NCBI GenBank assembly: GCA_964389025.1
Contig: CAYMCQ010000005.1
Coordinates: 1 to 64,000 of the forward strand
Reading direction: 5' to 3'
Length of the DNA stretch: 64,000 nt
From: CAYMCQ01 sp964389025
GTDB lineage: Bacteria; Verrucomicrobiota; Verrucomicrobiia; Limisphaerales; CAYMCQ01
This document shows positions 8,383 through 18,200 of the stretch, one piece after another. Both the position numbers and the translations under genes were made by a program. Numbering within the stretch: position 1 is the stretch's first letter; each line of letters starts with the position of its first letter. The notes under the pieces are model-generated. The model was not told the DNA's origin and did no database searches. It worked only from the letters and a program-made list of their open reading frames with translations.

Positions 8383-8435
8383 ACCCCGTGAACTGTGTTC
8401 GCCAACGTTAATTGGAAATACCAGAATCCAGATTT

Positions 8436-9257
8436 ATGAAATCCAAGAAGTCAGTATCACGTCATCCCCAATGGGAAAACCCAGTCAAAGCCAAATTGAA
8501 AAAAGGCCAGTCCGTCATCGGCATCGTCATCAGCGTGAACAGTGTTGAAGTGGCGACGCAGGCGGCGGCGCTGGGATTTGATTTTCTCTGGCTCGAGATG
8601 GAGCACTCGCCGGTCAGTCTCGAAACGGTGCGCAACGTGGTGCTGGCCACGCGCGGCCTGCCGGCGGTGCCGTTCGCGCGTCCGCCGGTCAACGAACTCT
8701 GGACCGCCAAGCGCGTGCTGGATGCCGGCGTGCTGGGCGTGATCTTCCCGTTCACCAGCACTCCCGAACTGGCCCGGCAGGCCGTGGCCGCGTGCCGTTA
8801 TCCGCCGCGCGGACTGCGCGGTTCGGGCGCCGACCTCGCGCAATTCCGCTGGCCCGCGCCGGAAGGCTATTACGATTTCGCGGACGAAAACGTCCTCGTC
8901 GTCACCGTGGTCGAGGACACGACGGCACTGGCGCAGATTGACGAAATCGCGGCCACGCCGGGCATTGACGTGCTGTTCATCGGCACGAGCGATCTTTCCT
9001 TCTCGCTCGGCCTGCGCGGCAAACAGGATCATCCGCGCCTGAAGGCGGCCATCGCGAAGATCGTGGCGGCGGGAAAGAAGAACGGAAAAATCCTCGGTCG
9101 TCCCGGCGGCAATCCGGAAGACATCAAAAAGTTTCAGGCTCAGGGCTTCCGGTTTTTCATGGCGGGGACGGACACGGATTTCATGGCCGCCGGCGCGAAA
9201 AAATTTCTCGAACCGCTCGGCAAGAAGCGGCGCTTCGCCTGGGGCGGTGGAATTTAG
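8436..9257 (+). CDS. HpcH/HpaI-family class II aldolase
   Basis: 273 residues from the ATG at 8436 (a TTG at 8412 is also in frame; neither has a convincing ribosome binding site). Family blocks appear in order: IGIVISVNSVEVATQAAALG, FDFLWLEMEHSPV, PFARPPVNE, GVLGVIFP, PPRGLRGSGADLAQFRW, VVTVVEDTTALAQIDEIAAT and VLFIGTSDLSFSLGL. The E of the VED motif and the D of TSDLS are the metal ligands. Family members cleave 2-keto-3-deoxy sugar acids or related hydroxy-keto acids to pyruvate or its analogues plus an aldehyde. The substrate cannot be fixed here; sugar-acid breakdown would suit the neighbouring glycan-active genes. Confidence 0.88.
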   Translation: MKSKKSVSRHPQWENPVKAKLKKGQSVIGIVISVNSVEVATQAAALGFDFLWLEMEHSPVSLETVRNVVLATRGLPAVPFARPPVNELWTAKRVLDAGVLGVIFPFTSTPELARQAVAACRYPPRGLRGSGADLAQFRWPAPEGYYDFADENVLVVTVVEDTTALAQIDEIAATPGIDVLFIGTSDLSFSLGLRGKQDHPRLKAAIAKIVAAGKKNGKILGRPGGNPEDIKKFQAQGFRFFMAGTDTDFMAAGAKKFLEPLGKKRRFAWGGGI

Positions 9258-9292
9258 AGCGGTTCAAATAAAAACGTGGCCGATTGGACAGG

Positions 9293-9460
9293 GCGAATCT
9301 CTCCCTCACCCTAGCCCTCTCCCGCTGGGAGAGGGAACACCTGTTGGTCGGCACGGATTTTCCCAAAGGCCATTGCGCCAACCCAGCGGCACGATTTGCA
9401 TCAGGGCGGTCGAACGATTCCCCCTCTCCCAGCGGGAGAGGGCCGGGGTGAGGGAGAACG
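9293..9460. repeat. Long inverted repeat (family G) in a convergent gap
   Basis: The left arm (CTCCCTCACCCTAGCCCTCT and on) and right arm (AGAGGGCCGGGGTGAGGGAG) are about 40-base inverted copies. Each arm also folds on itself (CCCTCTCCC-GCT-GGGAGAGGG). It fills most of the 324-base gap between the converging aldolase and cyclase genes. A single copy of the same family lies at 57648-57692. Possible two-way terminator. Confidence 0.85.
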
Positions 9461-9581
9461 CAACGGCATTAACTTGCGGCCACAGTATTTTTGAAAATGC
9501 TCTAGTGTCTCGGCGGAAACTGGTGGAATTCAATCCTCGTCGTCATCGCGGCGAGAAACGTTGAGTAGAAAAATTCGTTTT

Positions 9582-11606
9582 CTATTTCTCCTTCAGCTCC
9601 ACTTCGCCCGACCAGTTCTCCGGCAACGGATGGTCTTTCAACTCCGCAAGGTGCTTGAGGTAAAATTTCGACGGCCCGTCCTTGGGATTGACCTCCAGAA
9701 TTTTTTGGAACGCGACCCCGGCCTCGGCGAGTTTCTTTTCCTGAAACAACTTCAGCGCGGCGGCAAAAGCCTCGTGCAACGGTCGGACGCTTTCCGCCTC
9801 TTCCAATTTCCCAACCAGTTCATAGACGCCGACGCTCTTCTCGAAACCTTTCAACTGAAAATTTCCCAAAAAGCGGGTGGTGAATTTGCCTTCGATGCCG
9901 TCGTGGGTTTCGGCCGTCAACAGGCAGATGGTGCCGAGATATTTGTTCAACCCTTCCATGCGCGCGGCGAGGTTGATGTTTTCGCCGAGCGCGGTGTAAT
10001 CCACGCGCGCCGTGCTGCCGAAATTGCCGACGTTCGCCACACCGGTGTGCAGGCCGATGCGCGTGACGAGCAACTGCCCGTTCATGTGTTGCGGCGGAAG
10101 ATTGCGGAAGGCGACGGCGGCTTCGACCGCGCGCAGCTTGTGGTCGTCCTGCGGATCGGGCGCGTTCCAGAACGCGAAGATGGCGTCGCCGATGTATTTC
10201 ACGATCGTGCCATCGGTGTGATGGATGCATTTGCCGACGGCGGTCTCAAAATAAATGTTCATGTGCCTGGCAAGCTCATCGGAATCCATGCCCTCGGAGA
10301 TGGAAGTGAAGCTGGCGATGTCGCTGAACAGGATGGTGAGATTCCCTTTTTTCGCGCCGGGCTTGAGCAAATCCTTGTTCGCCGCAAATTTTTTCACGAG
10401 CTTCGGCGAGAGATACATCTCCAGCGACTTCTCGAAGAGCTTGTTCTGGACGTAAAGCTGGACGGAGTTGAAGACGATGGACCAGGCAAGGGCGATTGGG
10501 ATTTGCGCCGCGACGACGATCATCCACGGAACCAGAAGCAGGTGCTTTCTGAAAAGATAATACGAAACGGCGGCGACGGACACCGCGCCAAGCAACGCGA
10601 TGCAGACGGCGACCAACGGGCGGAACAACGTCAGTCCCGCTCCAAAAAGTAATCCCGCGAAAATGATCGCCATCCATTCGGCTTTCGGCGAAAGGCGGCT
10701 CAGCCAGTCGCCACGCAGCAGGTTCAGGAACTGCGTCGCCTGGATTTCGACTCCGGGCATGAACGGATTTTTTGGAGACAGTATGGAATAGGGATTGGGG
10801 TATTCGTCCTTGCGTTCGCCGGCGAATTTGGTCAACCGGCGATCGCCGACGAACACGACCTTGTTGCTGAAATATCCCGCCGGTAAATCGCCCGGAAGGA
10901 TTGCGCGGTAGTAACTGACATTCGGAATGGTGGCCGGCGGGCCGTAGTAGTTTATCCATCGCTTCCCGTTCAGGTTCCTGTTCGCTTCCGTTTTTGTCAC
11001 CTCCGCGCCTGCAAGCTTGGCCATTGTCCAGCTCATGGTGGAGATTTGGTCGTCGTCGTCCATCGGAACAAATCTGCGGATGTGCAGGTCATCGTCAGGG
11101 TTCGTTTCCGCCGAACCGAAATCAGCGAGGCCATCTCTGAACTTCTCGTAGGGTGGCACAATCGTTTTCATGGCCACGCCGTCGCGGCCATAGCCGGTAG
11201 CAACGTAATCAGCCGCCAACAGTAGTTTCCCGAAGCCTTTGATGGCCTTGGCGAATTGCTCGTCTTCAGCCGGGTTTGGTCCGGCGTCGCTCAAAACGAT
11301 GTCGAACACGGCTCCTCGCGCGCCGTCAGCAGCAAGCCGGTCGAGCAAACGCGCATGATAAGAACGGTTCCACGGCTGGATGTAAGACTGGTTGAGTTCC
11401 TTGTAGGACTCATCATCCATGTAAACCATCACCACATCCTCCGGCTGGATCGGTGCGCGCAACAGGAACGGAAGATCGTAACTCAGGTGAGACAGCTTTT
11501 CCGCAGCGGGAAAATCTGGATACTTCAGAAGCGCCACACCCAACCCAGTCGCCAGCACCGCGCCGATTGCTGCGCCGCGCCAGACTTGTTTGAGCTTGTT
11601 GAACAT
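9582..11606 (-). CDS. CHASE2-domain adenylate/guanylate cyclase
   Basis: 674 residues. N-terminal membrane segment (about 10-28), then an extracytoplasmic CHASE2 sensor (about 35-325; DVVMVYMDDESYKELNQ, GARGAVFDIVLSD), two or three membrane helices (about 330-395), class III cyclase domain (about 425-605) and a short TPR-like tail. In the cyclase, the metal aspartates are in LFSDI and GDAIFAFW, the adenine-selecting lysine is in GTIVKYIGD with its partner aspartate in RVDYTALG, and the transition-state arginine is in NINLAARME. These residues favour cAMP over cGMP. It probably turns an envelope signal into cAMP. A piece of a FecR-barrel gene lies directly upstream on the same strand, so the two may once have been an operon. 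Confidence 0.92.
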   Translation of the reverse strand: MFNKLKQVWRGAAIGAVLATGLGVALLKYPDFPAAEKLSHLSYDLPFLLRAPIQPEDVVMVYMDDESYKELNQSYIQPWNRSYHARLLDRLAADGARGAVFDIVLSDAGPNPAEDEQFAKAIKGFGKLLLAADYVATGYGRDGVAMKTIVPPYEKFRDGLADFGSAETNPDDDLHIRRFVPMDDDDQISTMSWTMAKLAGAEVTKTEANRNLNGKRWINYYGPPATIPNVSYYRAILPGDLPAGYFSNKVVFVGDRRLTKFAGERKDEYPNPYSILSPKNPFMPGVEIQATQFLNLLRGDWLSRLSPKAEWMAIIFAGLLFGAGLTLFRPLVAVCIALLGAVSVAAVSYYLFRKHLLLVPWMIVVAAQIPIALAWSIVFNSVQLYVQNKLFEKSLEMYLSPKLVKKFAANKDLLKPGAKKGNLTILFSDIASFTSISEGMDSDELARHMNIYFETAVGKCIHHTDGTIVKYIGDAIFAFWNAPDPQDDHKLRAVEAAVAFRNLPPQHMNGQLLVTRIGLHTGVANVGNFGSTARVDYTALGENINLAARMEGLNKYLGTICLLTAETHDGIEGKFTTRFLGNFQLKGFEKSVGVYELVGKLEEAESVRPLHEAFAAALKLFQEKKLAEAGVAFQKILEVNPKDGPSKFYLKHLAELKDHPLPENWSGEVELKEK

Positions 11607-11663
11607 CGCGATTTAACTTCGCTTGGGATTTCTGCGCGAAGCTTATCGGCAAAGACTGAAGAC

Positions 11664-11768
11664 TTAGAAGTAAAATCTGAAACTCACCGCCAGCGTCCGT
11701 TCCCTCGGCAGTTCGAAATAAAGATTCAAGCGGTTGAGGCGGTAATCCTGACCGCCGAGGTTCAACAT
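11664..11768 (-). pseudogene. C-terminal remnant of a fourth FecR-TPR-barrel gene
   Basis: On the minus strand this reads MLNLGGQDYRLNRLNLYFEL, then PRERTLAVSFRFYF and a stop, nearly identical to the last 33 residues of the two paralogues that end at 15217 and 18779. Upstream, up to about 11935, the frame is open but resembles the paralogues poorly, and no barrel body remains. It is the 3' scar of a deleted or replaced copy, immediately ahead of the CHASE2 cyclase. Confidence 0.85.
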
Positions 11769-11962
11769 CGTGCCGCTGGGAGTGCGGTTGATTTTTCGCA
11801 GAGTTGCCCTGACTGCGGAATGAAAAAACTGGAAAGTTCAGCTTGTATTTCCCGCCAAGCCGGTCATAGTCAGCCAGTTCACCGGATTCCAGCGCAATGG
11901 GGCTTTGGCTTCCCATGCCACGGTTCGATGGGCGGTTAAATCAGAAGATTTGTTGTGGGCTT

Positions 11963-14900
11963 ATGAAAAAACTTCTCCTCATTCCTCAAGGCTTGGTCGT
12001 ATGCGCGGTGATGTTCGTGGCGCTCGTTCCGCTGGCGTCACTCGGTCAAATCGCCATCAGCAGTCTCACGGGCAACGTTTACTCGCAAAACTTTGATTCG
12101 TTGTCCAACAGCCCGGCTGGAGCCACACCGGTTTGGAGCAACAATACGACACTGCCCGGTTGGTATGCGTCGAGGCAGATCGGCGGCACGTTCACCAATT
12201 ATCAGGTGGACGTCGGTGCTGCTGTCACGGGCAGGTTGTATAGCTACGGTTCAACCAACGGGATAAATCCTGCCACCGACCGCGCATTGGGGTTCCTTTC
12301 ATCCGGCACGCCAAAGACGCTTGCCTTTGGCCTGCGGTTCACAAACGACACCACAAACGCGCTCAACGTCACCGTGTCGTTCACCGGCGAACAGTGGCGC
12401 GCAGCCAATGGCGCAAGCGCTGTGACCAACATGCTCACGTTCTGGCATCGGCTCGCCAGTTCGGCAATCACCGATCCCGACCCGACAACGAATGCGACGT
12501 GGACATCGGTTTCCGACTTGAATTTCAAGTCGCCTTACGTGACGACCAATGCCGGCATCGCCTTGGATGGCAACGCCTCGACCAACCGTCAGATTGTTTC
12601 CGGCATCGTCCTGGCGAACACGACGTTTGCGCCGGGACAAGAGTTGTTCCTGCGCTGGGTCAAGACGGACGACACGGGGAGCGATGCAGGTCTGGCTGTG
12701 GATGAATTGACCGTCAGTTTCAGCACCCCATTTCGGTTCACGGACTCGTCGTTAACGGAAGACGGAGTTTTTCAGGCACGCTTGATCGGGCCAACCAACG
12801 CGGCAAAAAACTATGTGGTTGCGGTTTCGGCGTCCGTCAACGGGCCGTATACTCCACTGCTGGCTGTTTCTGCTGCATCGGGTAGTAACGACTTCAGTGA
12901 TTTTACCGCGCCTGATTTTTCTCGGCTATATTACCGAGCTTACATCGGCTCTACAGATGCAGGTCCACCCGCAATCGTCCTGAACCCGGCAAGCCGCACG
13001 AACGATCCTGGCACAGTGGCCACGTTCACGGCGCTTGGAAACGGCGCGACGCCCCTTACCTATCAGTGGTATCGCAATGGGGCGCCACTGAGCGATGGAG
13101 GGAACATTTCCGGCGTCAACACCACTATCCTCACAATCAGCAGCCTTTCTCAAAGCAATGCGGATTTTTACGGGGTGCGCGTAACGAATGCTTTCGGAAG
13201 CGCGTTCAGCGATCTTGCACGACTAACAGTTGTAGCTCCGCCAATTATCCTCACGCATCCGCAGAGCCGGACGAACAGCGCCGGAATAGGGATTCAATTC
13301 ACCGTCACCGCCGTTGGAGCGGAGCCGCTGGCGTATCAATGGAAGAAAGACGGGACGAACATCGCCGGCGGCACGCAGTTTTACTTGACGCTTACTAACC
13401 TTTCACAGTCGGATGAAGGAAGCTATTCAGTCGTCATCACGAACTCTGCTGGAAGCGCAACCAGCAGCAACGCAGTCCTGAAGGTGAACCCGCCGTTTGT
13501 CACTTCCCAACCGACATCTCTCACAGTCACCAGCAGTTCCACCGTCTCATTCTTCGTCACCGCGACCGGCGCGCCACCAGTTTTCTATCAGTGGCGGTTG
13601 AATGGCATCGCGGTTGACAACGCAACCAACAGCACTTTCACGATCACAGACGCGCAGCCGACTAATTGCGGCGCTTACTACTGCACGATTTACAACTCGC
13701 AGGGCGCAGTCAACAGCGACGTGGCTACGTTGATTATGACCAACCTTACCGAGTTTTCCGCGTCGGACAGCTTTGCGGCGCGTGGCTCGCTCGGCTCTGC
13801 GACGAATGGAGGCGGCCGAGGCAAGAATTTTTCCGCGACGAAAGAAGCCGGTGAGCCGAAGCACGCTAATAATCGAGGCGGCGCGTCGCTCTGGCTGAAA
13901 TGGTCGCCGACGAATACTGGTATCGCGACGTTTTCGACCCGGGGCAGCGGCTTTGACACGCTGCTTGCCATTTACACTGGAAGCGCCTTTTCGAACCTCG
14001 TCGCCAAAGCCAGCGACGATGACTCCGCCGGAGTTTACAACAGCGCCGTGACCTTCAATGCCGCTGCCGGCACGGAATATCAGATCGCAATTGATGGGTT
14101 TTACGGAGCAAAAGGGGACTATATTCTGAGTTGGAACCTGGAAACCACCAGCCTAAAGGTGCCGGAGATTGTCGGCCATCCGGCCAGCCAGACAGTCGGC
14201 CTCGGCACCAACGTAACGCTGTCAGTCCTCGTGACGAATCTGCCGGTGACTTACCAATGGCGTTTCAATGGAACGAATATCCTCAGTGAGACGAATTCTT
14301 CGCTTTCGATCTTGAATGTTGATTCGAACAACATCGGTGCCTACCGCGTCGAGGTCAGCACCACGAACGTGCCGCCACGAAGTGTCATCTCGAGGCTTGC
14401 AGACATTCAAGCCAACACACAAGATGAGGACGGCGGTGTGGACTCCACTGTCCGCGCATTGGATAAATTTCAAGACGCATCGGCGGCGTCAGTGTCGAAT
14501 GCGCTGGCGGCGACCGGGTTGAGCAGCAGCTTTACTGGCACACAATTGTTTGGGGAGGATGAAACGTTCATCGAGAAGGGCGAAGGCCCTCATGGCGGCA
14601 AATCCTGCGCCTCTTCGCGCTGGTTTTATCTGCCTATCAATTGCAGTGCGACGTGGACGCTTGACACTATTGGTTCAAAGTATGACACGATCCTGGCGCT
14701 TTATACCTGCACTGGCACTGGCGGATGCACGGGAGATGATTCGGATTTTTCGAACCTGGTTGAAGTCAAATCCGCAGACGCGAACGTAGGCAACAACACC
14801 GGTGAATCTTTCAGCTTCGATGCGAGGCCCGGCCTTTATTACATTGTCATTGCATCAGTCAATGCGACGAAGAAAACAGCCAAGGGTCATGTGGTCCCCA

Positions 14901-15196
14901 ACCCACCGACAATTACTGCAAACCCGGTGAGCACGACGGTAACCGCCGGCAACACGGCGACCTTTTCCGTTGCAGCCACACCGTTTGCAACAGGTTCGAC
15001 TACGGTTCCAACAGACAATGCTCTGATCTACAAATGGTTTAAGGGCAGTTCGAAAGTGAAGGAGTCTACGGAAAATTTCCTCGACATACCTAACGCGACA
15101 ACAACGTTAAGCGGAAAGCAATACAAAGTAGAAGTGTCTAACTGTAATAATAAAAAAGCTACAAGCACCAACGCGACCTTGACCGTGCAACCTTGA
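11963..15196 (+). CDS. Large secreted protein with Ig-like and pre-peptidase-like domains
   Basis: 1077 residues from the ATG at 11963, chosen because a standard signal peptide follows (KKLLLIPQGLVVCAVMFVAL, cleavage near ASLGQ). Domains: an N-terminal beta-sandwich with YSQNFDSLS (about 30-260); a short beta module ending YYRAYI (about 275-330); three Ig-like domains (about 335-610) with repeated YQWYRNG/YQWKKDG and SYSVVITNSAG motifs; a PPC-like domain with WLKWSPTNTGIATFST; a further Ig domain; a second PPC-like domain with WTLDTIGSKYDTILALYTC; and a last Ig domain. No enzyme motif or cell-surface anchor is seen. It lies between the CHASE2 cyclase and the FecR-barrel genes on the opposite strand. 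Likely adhesion or matrix protein. Confidence 0.85.
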   Translation: MKKLLLIPQGLVVCAVMFVALVPLASLGQIAISSLTGNVYSQNFDSLSNSPAGATPVWSNNTTLPGWYASRQIGGTFTNYQVDVGAAVTGRLYSYGSTNGINPATDRALGFLSSGTPKTLAFGLRFTNDTTNALNVTVSFTGEQWRAANGASAVTNMLTFWHRLASSAITDPDPTTNATWTSVSDLNFKSPYVTTNAGIALDGNASTNRQIVSGIVLANTTFAPGQELFLRWVKTDDTGSDAGLAVDELTVSFSTPFRFTDSSLTEDGVFQARLIGPTNAAKNYVVAVSASVNGPYTPLLAVSAASGSNDFSDFTAPDFSRLYYRAYIGSTDAGPPAIVLNPASRTNDPGTVATFTALGNGATPLTYQWYRNGAPLSDGGNISGVNTTILTISSLSQSNADFYGVRVTNAFGSAFSDLARLTVVAPPIILTHPQSRTNSAGIGIQFTVTAVGAEPLAYQWKKDGTNIAGGTQFYLTLTNLSQSDEGSYSVVITNSAGSATSSNAVLKVNPPFVTSQPTSLTVTSSSTVSFFVTATGAPPVFYQWRLNGIAVDNATNSTFTITDAQPTNCGAYYCTIYNSQGAVNSDVATLIMTNLTEFSASDSFAARGSLGSATNGGGRGKNFSATKEAGEPKHANNRGGASLWLKWSPTNTGIATFSTRGSGFDTLLAIYTGSAFSNLVAKASDDDSAGVYNSAVTFNAAAGTEYQIAIDGFYGAKGDYILSWNLETTSLKVPEIVGHPASQTVGLGTNVTLSVLVTNLPVTYQWRFNGTNILSETNSSLSILNVDSNNIGAYRVEVSTTNVPPRSVISRLADIQANTQDEDGGVDSTVRALDKFQDASAASVSNALAATGLSSSFTGTQLFGEDETFIEKGEGPHGGKSCASSRWFYLPINCSATWTLDTIGSKYDTILALYTCTGTGGCTGDDSDFSNLVEVKSADANVGNNTGESFSFDARPGLYYIVIASVNATKKTAKGHVVPNPPTITANPVSTTVTAGNTATFSVAATPFATGSTTVPTDNALIYKWFKGSSKVKESTENFLDIPNATTTLSGKQYKVEVSNCNNKKATSTNATLTVQP

Positions 15197-15216
15197 CCGT
15201 GGTGCAGTGAGACCAT

Positions 15217-18200
15217 TCAGAAATATATTTTAAAACTAATCTCCACCGCGCGTTGCCGTGGAAGCTCATAGTAAAGGTTCAGCGGATTGAGCCGGTAATC
15301 TTGATCCGTCAGATTCAGCAGACCCAGCCGCATTTCCGCCGCACGATGATAGAACCGGTAGCCCGCAAACAGATTGAACTGCCAGAAATCGTCGCCGGGG
15401 ATGTCCGGGCTGTAGCCGCGATTGGATTGCTGCGTCCAGACACCTTCGCCGCGAGCGAAAAAACCAGACGGATGATTTAACCCCGCGAAAAAATTTATTT
15501 GGTGCAAGATGGCTGTCTCATTCTGGTTTCGTCCTTTCACACCAGGGGTGGTGACGGCAAGTTGCGTGAAACGTCCGTTCAAGTCGGCCTCGCTCAGGCG
15601 ATAACGCGCGCCGAGCGACCAATCGCGCCCAACCAGTTGATTTAAGGTCACAAGCAAAGTCCTCTCTTCGAATTCCAGCCGTTGCTGCGTGCCGCTGGGA
15701 TACTGGGGGATGATTAGTCCGGAAGGATGGTTAGTGAATACTCCAACCGTGCGTGATGCCTCCGAACTCAACAATTCCGCTTCAACGTTGAAATACGTTC
15801 GCGTCTTAAATGCCTGCTCCAACGCCAGACCAAACGTCTCAAATCGCGTGCCCGGAACAAGTCCCACTGCCGCTTCGGGCGCCAGACTGCGGAATGCCTG
15901 GTTGAATCCGGCAACTTGTGTCGGTTCAAGCCGCACGCTGGTGTCATAAAAAACGCCACCGAACGAACGCGTGTAAACGCCGCGCAGATGCGTTCCAGAA
16001 AATGGCGACCAAACGATTCCAGCCTTCGGCGAGATTCGTTCGGCGTCCGTTTCCCTGGTGCTCAGTGGTGACGTGTCAACGTTTCGCGGATAATGCAGCC
16101 GGTCGTAACTGAAACCGGCGGTGGCTTGAAGTTGATCGCAAATCTGGAGATGGTCGTAAGCGTAGAAACTTGCCCGCTCCAATTTTGCCTCGATGTGCTG
16201 CGCCGAAAAGGAAGGCTGACCCAGCCCATATCCGACGCCGTCCGTTGTGTCCGCCCAACCGATCTGGTAGCGCACCCCGGCCACCAGCGTATTCTCATGC
16301 CGCTGCCAGATTTGTTGAAGCTCCGCCGAGTAAGCTTCAAAACGCCGCTCATATTCCACCTCCAAAGCTTTGGATTCAATCCGCTCTATTGCGAATACGC
16401 CATTGCTATTGATGTTGTGACGGATGAATGGAATTTGAGCATTGGGATCCTCGTAAGCCAGCGTATCGTCGAGCAGGCTGAACAAAAAAAGCGTGTGCGA
16501 ACCGGGCCCCCATTCGTGGTGGTGAGCTACAAAAAGATTCGGCTCCTGCTTTTCCTCCAGGCGAAACGTCGGGCTGGGCATCGGGAAACCAAATCTCGTT
16601 GAACTGTTCTGATTATAGTATTGTGCAACATCCCCGGACTCGGCGTCGTAAAAGAATGCTCCGACGAATATGGTGTCCTGCGGCGTCAGTTGCGCCTTTG
16701 TTTTTACGTCGTAACTCGCAAGTTCGAGATCATTGTTCGGGCGCTGGCCGCGCTGCGAACGGTAGTCCACGTCCAGCGCGTAGGAAAGATTTCCGAACGT
16801 GCCGAATTGCGATGCGGCCTGATGCCAGTCCCCGCTGCTGAAATACTCCGTGGCAGAAGCGATGCCCGGCCCGTCGCGCTCGAAAAGCTTTGAATATTCC
16901 TGTTGCGAAACGTAAGCCGAAAGATTTCCAGCCCCGACCGGCGACAGCAGTTGCGAAAGCAGCAGTTCGCTGAACCAGGGCGTCTCGTAACGCAGATTGA
17001 TCTGCTTCGGGTCGCGCAACGCGTCGTAGCTGTTCGCCAGAAATTGGTGGGCTGAATAATTTGCGTAATCCGAGTTCACCGCGCGTGAGGCCTCGCGCAC
17101 GCTCCAGTCGGTCATGCCTGCGTCGCGGTAGATCGCCGCGAGGTTCGCGCCGCGCACTGCCCGGTCCTGGTCCAACAGCAGGCGCGACCGATAGATGCGG
17201 CGGTTGTCGTTCAGGTCGCGAGATTTTTCCAGATCGCGGACGGCCTCGTTCACTTTATTCTCCTGTTGCGCGAGCAGCGCGGAGTAAAGCCATGCGGTGG
17301 GGTCGTTCGGGTCGAAGCGTTTGGCGAGGTTGAATTCCTTGTCCGCTCGCGCGTTGTCGCGGGCGTTGCTGAAGGCTTTGCCGAGATAGCTTCGCAAAAC
17401 GGCACGGTGCGGCTCCAGCACTGCTGCGGTCTGTAAATCGCGAAGGCCGTCGTCGCGGTTGCCTTGACGGATTTTCGTCAGGCCGAGACCGAGCCATGCG
17501 TTACCGAGCGCGCCGTCAATGGCGATAGCCTCTTCAAAACTATTTTGTGCGGCAGGAATTTTGTTCTGGGCAGCGAGGATGAAACCTTTCAGCGCGTGCG
17601 CTTGGGCGTTGCGCGGTGAGAGTTCGAGACTCTTGTCTAGTGCGGCGAGCGCTTCCGGAACGCGGCCAAAACTGAATTCCAATTCCGCCAGCCGCTCCCA
17701 AGCGAAGCCAAAGTTCGGGGACTTTTCGGTCGCGGCGCGGGCGGAATTTCGCGCGGCTTCGAGTTGGTCTTGTGATTGGAGGTAATACGAATCAGCCATC
17801 AACTCGCTCGCGAGCGCGGGCTTCGCGGAGCGCGGCCACGCTTGATGTTTGACGGCGAGCACAAGCCCGCGCAGTGCTTCGGCTAAAGGCGAATCAACTT
17901 TTATGAGTTGCGTTTCGGCTTGTTCGACCTGCCCGACGGACAACAACAGTCCGGCCAGATAAATTTTTTCCGCGTCGGAAACCGCCGCGCGGTTGGCCGG
18001 ATAATTTTCCAGAGCGTTGAGCAAGTCGCCGCTGCGGTAGGAGTCGAGCGACGCGGTGAGAATTTGTTTTTCGGCGTCGGTGAACTTGAGTTCGTCCAAA
18101 TCCAAAATCGCCGGGTAGTAGAGGCACCATTGGATGATGTTGATGGTTTCGATGACGGCGGTCTTTCTCGGCGCCTTGCCCGGTTCAACAATCCCTTCTT

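Noticed and set aside
9561..10652. Plus-strand 363-codon frame over the cyclase gene
   Set aside because: Opposite-strand shadow of the cyclase domain; composition is Arg/Asp/Gly-rich with no recognisable motif.
11770..11935. Extension of the FecR-barrel remnant further upstream
   Set aside because: A frame reading GELADYDRLGGKYKLNF is open here, but similarity to the paralogues is too weak to call it part of the same gene.
15197..15216. Terminator between the Ig protein and FecR-barrel copy 1
   Set aside because: The gap is only 20 bases and shows no stable hairpin followed by a T run.
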